From positions 1 through 59,006 of the forward strand of contig NZ_JAACJR010000008.1 of the NCBI RefSeq assembly GCF_009939225.1: 59,006 nucleotides of DNA, given 5' to 3'. The DNA comes from Sediminibacterium soli (GTDB lineage Bacteria > Bacteroidota > Bacteroidia > Chitinophagales > Chitinophagaceae). A program made the translations under genes and the position numbers. A model generated the notes under the pieces. That model ran no database searches. It was not told the DNA's origin and worked only from the letters and a program-made list of their open reading frames with translations. Position 1 is the first letter of the stretch; each line of letters opens with the position of its first letter. This document shows positions 1 through 7,446 of this stretch, piece by piece.

Positions 1-218
1 TGTTTTATTTCAGAGCCTTTGACCTCCCCGCTTCAGCGGGATGCGCTATCCAACTGAGCTACCGGTCCAATAATTTGTTTTATTTCAGAGCCTTTGACCT
101 CCCCGCTTCAGCGGGATGCGCTATCCAGCTGAGCTACCGGTCCAATAATTTGTTTTATTTCAGAGCCTTTGACCTCCCCGCTTCAGCGGGATGCGCTATC
201 CAGCTGAGCTACCGGTCC
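1..218 (-). repeat. Tandem 75-bp repeat carrying tRNA 5' halves (3 copies)
   Basis: Three near-identical units start at 1, 76 and 151 (period exactly 75 bp). Read on the minus strand, each holds a tRNA-like 5' half (171-218, 96-143, 21-68) beginning GGACCGGTAGCTCAG, followed by about 27 nt of AT-rich spacer. Acceptor 5' strand, D arm and an anticodon-like arm are present, but the T loop, T-stem 3' strand and acceptor 3' strand are missing, so none can fold as a tRNA. Copy 1 differs from the others by one base in the D loop. The period is 25 codons and one minus-strand frame crosses each spacer into the tRNA piece as EIKQII then GPVAQLDSASR and stop. The array may continue left of the window. 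Confidence 0.85.
171..218 (-). pseudogene. tRNA-like 5' fragment (best-preserved copy)
   Basis: Minus strand from 218 down: acceptor GGACCGG, D arm GCTC with loop AGCTGGATA and GCGC (one D-stem pair lost, GAGC expected), then an anticodon arm TCCCG CTGAAGC GGGGA whose last pair is G-G. A formal anticodon would be GAA, but the arm is irregular. AAAGG (166-170) would be the T-stem 5' strand, after which tRNA similarity stops. Isoacceptor identity cannot be assigned. Two more copies lie at 96-143 and 21-68. Confidence 0.7.
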
Positions 219-278
219 TTAACGGGCGCAAAATAACGAAAAAAACAGAAGCGGTACAAACTCGGCTTATCTTGCAGC

Positions 279-1238
279 ATGGCTTTTTTGTCTGTTAACG
301 GCATCGGCAAAAAGATCTCGGAATCTTTTTCGCTCGAAGAAATTGATTTTGTCCAGCAGCCCCTGCACAAACTGGCGGTCACAGGCGAAACTGGTTCGGG
401 CAAAAGCACGCTGCTGCGGATCATTGCAGGATTACTGCAACCCGACCAGGGATCGGTATGGCTGAACGATCAACGTGTGCCGGGACCGGACGAACAATTG
501 ATACCCGGTCATGCCTCCATTGCCTACCTCTCGCAGACGCATGAGCTGCGCAACAATTACCGGATAGAAGAACTGCTCGACTATGCCAACCGCCTGCCAC
601 GGAAGGATGCCGAAGCACTGTACCGGATAGGCAGGATCGATCACCTGATGAAAAGAAAAAATGTTCAGCTATCCGGCGGGGAAAAACAGCGCGTGGCCCT
701 TACCAGGCTGCTGATCGGCGCACCCCGGTTGCTGTTGCTGGATGAACCTTTTTCCAACCTGGATCCCATACACAAGCAATTGCTCAAAGCGGTTATCAGC
801 GATATCGGCGACAGGCTGGGCATCACCTGCATCCTCACTTCTCATGACCCCACCGATACCCTGCCCTGGGCCGATGAGATACTGATCCTGAAGAACGGCC
901 GGCTATTGCAGCAGGGCAGTCCCACCCACCTGTTTCACCACCCGGTAAACGAATATGCCGCAGGACTGTTTGGCCCTTACAACCTGCTCGACGCAGCCGC
1001 GGCGCAACTGCTGGGAATCGATACTGCCGATGCGGGACAGGCACTCGTTCGCCCCAACGGACTGGTGATCGCAGACACAGGCATACCGGTAACCATCACC
1101 GCTAAACAGTTTTACGGAAATTACGAATACCTGCAGGCCCTGCTGGGCACCCTGTCGCTGACGCTGATCGGCAGCGGGCGCCCCGTGGCGGCGGGAGAAA
1201 CCGTATTTGTGCAGCTCCGCCATTACAGCCGGTTATAA
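279..1238 (+). CDS. ABC transporter ATP-binding protein with C-terminal extension
   Basis: This 319-residue protein has all nucleotide-binding motifs of an ABC ATPase: Walker A GETGSGKST (about 36-44), Q-loop glutamine near 86, signature LSGGEKQR (131-138), Walker B LLLLDEP (151-157) and H-loop TSHD (187-190). About 90 residues follow the ATPase core. By length and position these could be a TOBE-like substrate or regulatory domain, as in the PotA/ModC/MalK class of importers, but I see no firm motif. No permease or binding-protein gene lies beside it in the window, so substrate and direction of transport are unknown. ATG start at 279. The gene stands directly next to the tRNA-fragment array and is transcribed away from it. 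Confidence 0.88.
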   Translation: MAFLSVNGIGKKISESFSLEEIDFVQQPLHKLAVTGETGSGKSTLLRIIAGLLQPDQGSVWLNDQRVPGPDEQLIPGHASIAYLSQTHELRNNYRIEELLDYANRLPRKDAEALYRIGRIDHLMKRKNVQLSGGEKQRVALTRLLIGAPRLLLLDEPFSNLDPIHKQLLKAVISDIGDRLGITCILTSHDPTDTLPWADEILILKNGRLLQQGSPTHLFHHPVNEYAAGLFGPYNLLDAAAAQLLGIDTADAGQALVRPNGLVIADTGIPVTITAKQFYGNYEYLQALLGTLSLTLIGSGRPVAAGETVFVQLRHYSRL

Positions 1239-1303
1239 TATTCTGATTGCCAGCGATCCGGATACTATAAGCTTTCTTTAAGCCGCAACGCCTGTATTTG
1301 TTG

Positions 1304-1311
1304 TAGTTTTG
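1304..1311 (+). promoter_or_regulatory. Bacteroidota -7 element TAGTTTTG
   Basis: TAGTTTTG matches the TAnnTTTG -7 consensus of the Bacteroidota primary sigma factor and lies 16 nt before the ATG at 1328. No clear -33 TTG is visible. Confidence 0.5.
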
Positions 1312-1327
1312 AACAGATTTGCAGCTT

Positions 1328-1753
1328 ATGAAACAGGTTGTTTTTTTACTGATCGTACTGGTTTCCGGCGCCGCAACAGCACAGACCAAACAGGCAGCGG
1401 TTCAGAAAACCCAGACTGTAAAGTCCGTGGCCACGGAAGGAACCCTCGCCGGTTTTGAAACCGTGTTGTCGGACGGCAAAATACTGTTCAGCAAAAAACT
1501 CTCCTGGAGCAGCCCCGGAAGCGCCCCCGCCGCGGCCTATTTCCTGGAAACAAAAAACAGCAGTTTCAACAACGGCAAACCCTTTGCCGTAAGCCTGAAC
1601 AAAGATGCGTTCGACAGCTATTTCCAGAAAAGTTCGCCCGAGCTGAACCAGAAATGGGCACAGCTGACAAAATTCATGCAGGACCGCCGTTTGTCCTATA
1701 CGGACGAAGAAGGCTGGATAAAAGCCATCAACTACCTCAACAGCATCCTGTAG
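1328..1753 (+). CDS. Small secreted protein of unknown function
   Basis: I do not recognise this 141-residue protein. It begins MKQVVFLLIVLVSGAATAQ, a typical Sec signal peptide ending at an AxA-Q site, so it should be periplasmic or exported. The mature part is a single short domain with a polar linker, a central segment rich in Ser, Ala and Pro, and a predicted helical C-terminal half (NQKWAQLTKFMQDR region) ending YLNSIL. There are no cysteines after the signal, no repeats and no catalytic motif. ATG 1328 is preferred over an upstream TTG at 1319 because it starts directly at the basic n-region of the signal peptide and sits just behind a -7 promoter element. It appears monocistronic. Confidence 0.7.
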   Translation: MKQVVFLLIVLVSGAATAQTKQAAVQKTQTVKSVATEGTLAGFETVLSDGKILFSKKLSWSSPGSAPAAAYFLETKNSSFNNGKPFAVSLNKDAFDSYFQKSSPELNQKWAQLTKFMQDRRLSYTDEEGWIKAINYLNSIL

Positions 1754-1824
1754 CCGGTGGGGGTTAACAAGGCAACTAATTTTCTCGCTCCGCCGTTTAG
1801 ATACCGGGATTACGCTAACTTTAA

Positions 1825-3528
1825 ATGACCAGACTTACCGGGATATTTATGCGCAGACCCGTTCTTACCTGTTTATGCTGGCTTTTGGCTGTATTGGTGG
1901 ATGCGCAGAACAAATGCCCCGCCAATATCGGTTTTGAGCTGGGAAACTTCACCGGCTGGGACTGCGGTATCGGCAATATCAGCGGCGCCAGCGGCCAGAT
2001 CAACCTGCAGGCAACCGCCCCCGTGGATAACCGGCAAACACTGTACAACAGCGCCGTCAGCGGCGATGTGCTGGACCAGTTCGGGGGATTTCCGGTCTGT
2101 TGTCCCAACGGCAGTAATTTTTCTGTAAAACTCGGCAACTCAAGTACGGGCGCGCAGGCCGAGCAGGTCAGTTATACCTTTACCATTCCTTCAGACCAGA
2201 ACAATTACAGCATCGTATACCATTATGCGGTGGTTTTTCAGAATCCCGCGCATGCCAGCTGGGAACAGCCCAAATTCACCGCCAATGTGGTGGATGTACA
2301 GTCGGGCCAGTACATCGGCTGCAGTTCGTTTTCCTATACGGCCTCTTCTTCCCTGCCGGGGTTTAAACAGTCCACCGTGCGCGACAGCGTTTTTTACAAA
2401 GACTGGACGCCGGTCACCATCAAACTCTCGGGTATGGCCGGCAAAACCATCCGCCTCGAGTTCACCACCAACGATTGTTCCAAGGGTGGGCATTTTGGTT
2501 ATGCCTATGTGGATGTAAACCAGAACTGCACCTCTCCCATCAATGGCAATGTATTTTGCGCAAACAGCGACCAGATGACGCTGATCGCTCCCTATGGTTT
2601 TGCAGGTTACCGCTGGTTCAACGACGATTTTTCGCAGCAGATTGGCAATAAAAGCACGCTTGTGTTTAAACCGGTTCCCGCACCCAATACCAGGTATGCA
2701 CTTGAGGTGGTGCCCTATCCCGACCAGGGCTGCCTGGATACCCTGTATACAACCGTTGTGTTCTCGCCCGAGCCGCTGGGCCTGTGTGTCAAACCGCATG
2801 TGGATGCCTGTATCAGTTCGGGGATAGACCTAACCGGTGGCAGTGTTACTGCGGGCAGCGGCTCCAACCTGAGTTTTTCCTGGTTCATTGATGAAACATT
2901 CAGCAAGTATGTGCAGAACCCGAAAAAGATCGTCAAATCCGGCACGGTATACGTGGTGGCAGAAAACGATGCCGGCTGTACCGTTGCCGACAGCGTAGTC
3001 ATCAACATCGAACCCATCCCGGAATTTACGGTCACCGATCCTGCACAGGTATTCCGTCCTTCCACGGTGGATATTACCCAAACGGTTACCGCCTCCAATG
3101 GCGTATACCGCTATACCTACTGGCAGGATTCCCTGCTGCAGAAATCCCTGCCAAGACCCGAGGCCATCAACGAAAAAGGCAGGTATTTTATCAAGGGCGA
3201 TAATACGGTTACGCCTGAATGCACGCTGCTGCGGCCGGTAAACGTAAAAATACTCGACCCCTCCATCGATGCGCCCAATATTTTCAGTCCCAACGGAGAC
3301 GGCATCAACGATACCTGGCGGATCCCCAAACTGGCTTACTACCCGGAATGTATCGTGGAAGTGTACGACCGTTCGGGCAAAACGCTGTTCCGTTCCCTGC
3401 CGGGCTATCCTGCCACCTGGGACGGTACCTACAACAAACAAAAACTGCCCGTGGCCACCTATTACTACCGCATCCGTCTGAACAGCGAGCTCCCGTTTGT
3501 AAGCGGAAGCATCAGTTTGATCAGGTAA
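1825..3528 (+). CDS. T9SS type B sorting-domain secreted protein (gliding-motility-type C terminus)
   Basis: This 567-residue protein ends (about 483-567) in the gliding-motility-associated C-terminal domain, a type IX secretion signal, with the hallmark NIFSPNGDGINDTW followed by VEVYDRSGK and a terminal beta-rich segment. An N-terminal signal peptide (LTCLCWLLAVLVDAQ) sends it across the inner membrane. The first 230 mature residues (CPANIGFELGNFTGW onward) form a Cys-containing beta-rich domain, then two or three immunoglobulin-like modules such as those of SprB-like adhesins. The product should be exported by T9SS and left on the cell surface. An in-frame ATG at 1849 would give a shorter leader and is an alternative start. 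It is followed by a paralogue at 3599. Confidence 0.85.
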   Translation: MTRLTGIFMRRPVLTCLCWLLAVLVDAQNKCPANIGFELGNFTGWDCGIGNISGASGQINLQATAPVDNRQTLYNSAVSGDVLDQFGGFPVCCPNGSNFSVKLGNSSTGAQAEQVSYTFTIPSDQNNYSIVYHYAVVFQNPAHASWEQPKFTANVVDVQSGQYIGCSSFSYTASSSLPGFKQSTVRDSVFYKDWTPVTIKLSGMAGKTIRLEFTTNDCSKGGHFGYAYVDVNQNCTSPINGNVFCANSDQMTLIAPYGFAGYRWFNDDFSQQIGNKSTLVFKPVPAPNTRYALEVVPYPDQGCLDTLYTTVVFSPEPLGLCVKPHVDACISSGIDLTGGSVTAGSGSNLSFSWFIDETFSKYVQNPKKIVKSGTVYVVAENDAGCTVADSVVINIEPIPEFTVTDPAQVFRPSTVDITQTVTASNGVYRYTYWQDSLLQKSLPRPEAINEKGRYFIKGDNTVTPECTLLRPVNVKILDPSIDAPNIFSPNGDGINDTWRIPKLAYYPECIVEVYDRSGKTLFRSLPGYPATWDGTYNKQKLPVATYYYRIRLNSELPFVSGSISLIR

Positions 3529-3598
3529 GCGGTCTTTAGAGTAACAGCTATCTCACTTGATCTGGTTTACCTTCATACAGAAACCCTGCCGGCCCTAT

Positions 3599-5734
3599 AT
3601 GCGCGGATTGATATGGATTTGTTTACCGATCCTGTTTGTTGCCGATGGTTTTGGCCAGGGGCTTTGTCCGGCCAATATCGGCTTCGAGAACGGCAGTTTT
3701 TCCGGCTGGCAATGTTATGCGGGCGATATCAGCAATACGGGCTCGGTATCCATGCAGAACACGCAACCGATCAATGGTATTCATACCCTTTATCAAAACA
3801 CCGCGCCGCAGGTAAAGGACACTTTCGGGGGATTTCCTGTTAACTGTCCCAACGGCAGCGGCTACTCCATCAAACTCGGGCATGGTCTTGCCAGGGGGAA
3901 AGCACAGGCCGTTACCTATACGTTTACCATACCTCCGGGACAGAACGATTACAGCCTTATTTTCAACTATGCGGTGGTATTGCAGAACCCGGCGGATCAT
4001 CTTGCCTTTGAGCAGCCGCAGTTCACTTCGAAAGTATTTGATGTAAGCGCGAATAAATACCTCGAATGCGGATCGTTCCAGTTCATCGCCGCGCCCAACC
4101 TGCCGGGTTTTAAAGAATCACCGGTGGAAAAATACATTTATTACAAAGACTGGGCGCCGGTTACCATCAGGCTATCGGGTATGGCCGGCAAAACCATCCG
4201 TCTGGAGTTTACGGTGACCGATTGCACCAAGAAAGTGCATTTTGGCTATGCCTATATCGATGTGGACGAAAACTGCACCACACCGGTTACCGGCAACACC
4301 TATTGCAACGGCACCGATGCCGTGGTGCTGAAAGCGCCCTATGGCTTTAAAGAATACAAATGGTTTGACGAGGCATCCTCCACGCTGATCGGCACGGGCA
4401 ATACCCTGCGTATAACACCGCCGCCGGTTGGCAATACCAAATACCGGCTGGAGATCGTTCCTTTTCCCAACCAGGGATGCTACGATACCATCGAAACAAA
4501 GATCATTGCGCTAAGCGATTTTATGTTGCTGAAAGTAAAAGACACAGTACAGGGATGTGTGTCGCCGGGCGCGGATATCGCCAATGCATCGGTAACGGCG
4601 GGCAGTACGCCAGGGTTGCGTTTTCAGTATTTTACCGACAGCACCCAGGCGGCGCTGGTTGCCAACCCCGCGGCGGTTACGAGAGAGGGCGGGTATTATA
4701 TCCATGCCACCGCGGGCAGCGGCTGCACCGATATCAAACCCGTATACGTGCAGCTGAAAAAGCCACCGCTGCTGGTAGTGAGTTCCCCGGTTTGCGAAGC
4801 GATTTCTGCCGATCTCACACAGGCATCGGTCACCGCAGGCAGCGAAGCCCGACTGGTGTTTACTTACTGGCAGGATACCACCGCCGTAACCGCCATCGGC
4901 AACCCGGCCGCCATCACCGCCAGCGGAAAATATTTTATCAGGGCCACCAATACCGCGGGTTGTAACAGTCTTGCGGCGGTTGCGGTAACCATCGGTAACC
5001 TGCCGGGTGTTGTGCTCGCGGATATTCATTCCTGTGGCGAACTGCTGTTTAGTAACGCCAGGCCTGCTGCGGGCAGCAATCCATCCGCGCAGATAACCTA
5101 CTGGCAGGATGCCGCTTTATCCGTTGCGGTAACGCCCGCGCAGGTTTTCAGCGCCAGCGGCACCATCTACGCCAGAGCGGTGGCCGTTTCCGGCTGCAGC
5201 CTGGTAAAGCCGCTTCAGGTGCTGATCCACGAGAATCCCGCATTTCTGGTAAACGATCCGCCGCCTGTAACCAGACCCGCAACCGTGGATCTCCAGTACA
5301 CCATTTCCGCAAACATACCGTTCAGCTATTCTTACTGGCACGATGATAAAGCGACCAGGCCGGTTGAATCACCGCACGCGGTTACGCTAACCGGCCGGTA
5401 TTATATCAGGGGCAGCGACCAATACGGATGTGTCAGCACCAAAGCCGTAACTGTGCAGATCATCGATCCGCCGGTTGCGGCGCCAAATGCCTTCAGTCCC
5501 AACAACGATGGCGTGAACGATACCTGGCAGGTGCCCATACTCAGCGCATACAGCAACTGCACCGTTGATATTTATACGCGCGATGGCAGAAAAGTGTTCA
5601 GTTCAACCGGCTACAGCATACCCTGGAACGGAAAGCAAAACGGCAGAACGCTCCCTACAGGCACTTATTATTATGTGATCAGGCTCAACCCCGGTAAAAC
5701 ACCGGTATCGGGCAGCGTGACCATTGTGCAATGA
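3599..5734 (+). CDS. T9SS type B sorting-domain secreted protein, larger paralogue
   Basis: This 711-residue protein is a tandem paralogue of the preceding gene. Signal peptide (MRGLIWICLPILFVADGFGQ), the CPANIGFENGSFSGW N-terminal domain and the closing type B T9SS domain (NAFSPNNDGVNDTW near residue 640) all correspond. It is longer because it holds more of the roughly 75-85-residue immunoglobulin-like modules, recognisable by repeated ASVTAGS, TYWQD and GKYFIRAT/GRYYIRGS phrases. I infer module duplication after gene duplication. The ATG at 3599 begins the signal peptide cleanly; an upstream TTG at 3557 would prepend 14 residues and is less likely. The 70-bp gap from the first paralogue suggests co-transcription. 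Function is probably surface adhesion, but the ligand is unknown. Confidence 0.85.
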   Translation: MRGLIWICLPILFVADGFGQGLCPANIGFENGSFSGWQCYAGDISNTGSVSMQNTQPINGIHTLYQNTAPQVKDTFGGFPVNCPNGSGYSIKLGHGLARGKAQAVTYTFTIPPGQNDYSLIFNYAVVLQNPADHLAFEQPQFTSKVFDVSANKYLECGSFQFIAAPNLPGFKESPVEKYIYYKDWAPVTIRLSGMAGKTIRLEFTVTDCTKKVHFGYAYIDVDENCTTPVTGNTYCNGTDAVVLKAPYGFKEYKWFDEASSTLIGTGNTLRITPPPVGNTKYRLEIVPFPNQGCYDTIETKIIALSDFMLLKVKDTVQGCVSPGADIANASVTAGSTPGLRFQYFTDSTQAALVANPAAVTREGGYYIHATAGSGCTDIKPVYVQLKKPPLLVVSSPVCEAISADLTQASVTAGSEARLVFTYWQDTTAVTAIGNPAAITASGKYFIRATNTAGCNSLAAVAVTIGNLPGVVLADIHSCGELLFSNARPAAGSNPSAQITYWQDAALSVAVTPAQVFSASGTIYARAVAVSGCSLVKPLQVLIHENPAFLVNDPPPVTRPATVDLQYTISANIPFSYSYWHDDKATRPVESPHAVTLTGRYYIRGSDQYGCVSTKAVTVQIIDPPVAAPNAFSPNNDGVNDTWQVPILSAYSNCTVDIYTRDGRKVFSSTGYSIPWNGKQNGRTLPTGTYYYVIRLNPGKTPVSGSVTIVQ

Positions 5735-5831
5735 CAACCGGCCTGCCGCTTTTGTTCCGGGATACCGGTTGCTGCCACTTCGAAAAATCGTAGTTATTCC
5801 GTTACATTCGCGTTGAACCGTTCGCAGCCTT

Positions 5832-6503
5832 ATGAATGTACAAATCGAAGCCAGCTGGAAAGAAGTCCTGAAGCAGGAATTTACCAAGCCGTATTTTCTG
5901 CAGGTTGCTGCGCACCTCAAAACAGAAAAAGCTTCGGGCGCCACGATCTATCCGCCAGGGCAGCTGATCTTCCACGCTTTTGATCAAACACCATTCGACC
6001 AGCTGAAAGCGGTGATACTGGGACAGGATCCGTACCACGGCGCCGGGCAGGCGCATGGACTCAGTTTTTCCGTACCCAACGGGGTAACGCCGCCGCCATC
6101 GCTTGGTAATATCTACAAGGAACTGCATACGGATATCGGTATGCCCATTCCCAAAACAGGTAACCTGACCAAATGGGCGCAGCAGGGTGTACTGCTGCTG
6201 AATGCCGTACTTACCGTTCGCGCCAATGAGCCCGCGAGCCATGCCAAAATAGGGTGGATGGACTTTACCGATGCGGTGATCCGCAAAATATCAGCCGAAA
6301 AAAAAGGCGTGGTATTCCTGTTATGGGGCAGGTTTGCCCAGGAGAAGCAGGTACTGATCGATGAAACCGTACACCATGTGCTGAAAGCGGCGCACCCCTC
6401 TCCCTTCAGCGCAGACAAAGGATTTTTCGGGTGCAAACATTTCAGCAAAACCAATGAGCTGCTGCGCGCACAGGGACTCGAAGCTATTGACTGGAATCCA
6501 TAA
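5832..6503 (+). CDS. ung: Uracil-DNA glycosylase, family 1
   Basis: This 223-residue enzyme removes uracil from DNA, starting base-excision repair of deaminated cytosine or misincorporated dUMP. Family-1 motifs are complete: the water-activating loop GQDPYHG (64-70, catalytic Asp66), the uracil-contacting LSFSVPNGVTPPPSLGNI segment, LLLNAVLTV, and the minor-groove loop HPSPFSA with its catalytic His. Length equals the usual bacterial Ung. The HPSP loop has Phe where E. coli has Leu, a tolerated change. ATG 5832 is followed by a normal N terminus. Only 12 bp separate its stop from plsC, so the two are probably one transcript. Confidence 0.97.
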   Translation: MNVQIEASWKEVLKQEFTKPYFLQVAAHLKTEKASGATIYPPGQLIFHAFDQTPFDQLKAVILGQDPYHGAGQAHGLSFSVPNGVTPPPSLGNIYKELHTDIGMPIPKTGNLTKWAQQGVLLLNAVLTVRANEPASHAKIGWMDFTDAVIRKISAEKKGVVFLLWGRFAQEKQVLIDETVHHVLKAAHPSPFSADKGFFGCKHFSKTNELLRAQGLEAIDWNP

Positions 6504-6515
6504 CTGTTACCGACA

Positions 6516-7271
6516 ATGAACCGTACAAGAAATCAGTGGTTGCTGAACATTGTTTGCCGCGTATGGGCGCTGTGGGCCCTGTTGTTATTTCTCGGAACCA
6601 TGCTTGTGGCTTTTGTCTTCTACCTGCCCTGCTTTTTTTTAAAAGACCCGGCAAAAGCCGCCTGGCACAGACAAGTTTCCAGGGTATGGATGTTGCTGTA
6701 CCTGCACCTGATTGGTTGCCCGTTCAGCGTAAAAGGCAGGGAACATTTTTCCGCTTCCACCAATTACATCGTTGTCTGCAACCACAACAGCCTGATGGAT
6801 GTGCCGATAAGCACACCGTTTATGCCAAGACCCAATAAGACCATCGCCAAAAAAAGCTTCGCCCGCGTACCGGTATTCGGATGGATCTATTCTTTTGGCA
6901 GTGTGCTGGTAGACAGGAACAGCGATGGCAGTCGCCGCAAGAGCATCGACGATATGAAACAGGTGCTGGCCCTGGGTATCGATATGGTGATCTATCCCGA
7001 AGGCACACGCAACCGAACCGGGGACCCATTAAAGAAATTCTACGACGGGGCTTTCCGTTTATCGGTGGATACCCAGAAACCGGTGATGCCGGTGCTGTTG
7101 TTCCATACCGCCAAAGTGCTTCCTCCCAACCGGTTTTTCTATCTCTGTCCGCACAAAATCGAAATGCATTTTCTCCCCCCCGTAGAACCGGGCACCATGA
7201 CCGCCGACGCGCTCAAAACAAAAGTGTTCAGGATGATGTGGGAGTATTATGAGAGAGGAATTATGGATTAG
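6516..7271 (+). CDS. plsC: 1-acyl-sn-glycerol-3-phosphate acyltransferase
   Basis: This 251-residue membrane enzyme acylates lysophosphatidate to phosphatidate in phospholipid synthesis. One hydrophobic segment (about 14-38, WALWALLLFLGTMLVAFVFYL) anchors it. The PlsC acyltransferase signatures follow in order: HX4D as NHNSLMDVP (about 89-97), the glycerol-phosphate-binding arginine region GSVLVDRNS, and the EGTR block YPEGTRNRTG. Length fits short PlsC/AGPAT proteins. It follows ung by 12 bp and is convergent with lptD across a low-complexity inverted repeat (7264-7446). A lysophospholipid acyltransferase with somewhat different acceptor preference cannot be excluded from sequence. Confidence 0.9.
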   Translation: MNRTRNQWLLNIVCRVWALWALLLFLGTMLVAFVFYLPCFFLKDPAKAAWHRQVSRVWMLLYLHLIGCPFSVKGREHFSASTNYIVVCNHNSLMDVPISTPFMPRPNKTIAKKSFARVPVFGWIYSFGSVLVDRNSDGSRRKSIDDMKQVLALGIDMVIYPEGTRNRTGDPLKKFYDGAFRLSVDTQKPVMPVLLFHTAKVLPPNRFFYLCPHKIEMHFLPPVEPGTMTADALKTKVFRMMWEYYERGIMD

Positions 7272-7446
7272 TGGATTCTGGATTTGCGGATTGCTGAATG
7301 AGGTAATTTCGGGAAGCGTCGGGGATGAGCATTATGGGTGAGCTTTCACTAATCATGAATGCCCCCGGGCACAAAAATCAGCCGGCAACTCCTCCAAAAT
7401 CCAGCATTCACTAATCCGCAATCCGCAAATCCGCTAATCCGGAATT
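7264..7446. repeat. Intergenic inverted repeat with GGATT-word arms (element D)
   Basis: Between the convergent plsC and lptD. The left arm (7264-7300) reiterates GGATT words and the right arm (7401-7440) their complement. A 15-bp stretch (7280-7294, GGATTTGCGGATTGC) pairs perfectly with 7418-7432, and GGATTAGTGGATT (7265-7277) pairs with 7428-7440 with one mismatch. The roughly 120-bp centre has no gene. The position suits a bidirectional terminator or a mobile palindromic element; similar arms occur at 40706-40879 and 44630-44795. Confidence 0.65.

Noticed and set aside
1..218. Three functional tRNA genes in tandem
   Set aside because: All copies lack the T loop and the 3' acceptor strand, and the anticodon arm is irregular; they cannot fold as tRNAs.
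1..225. CRISPR array
   Set aside because: Units of 75 bp are repeated without variable spacers, and no cas genes are present.
5735..5771. Terminator CAACCGG...CCGGTTG after the second T9SS gene
   Set aside because: Only 7 bp with a loop of over 20 nt and no T run.
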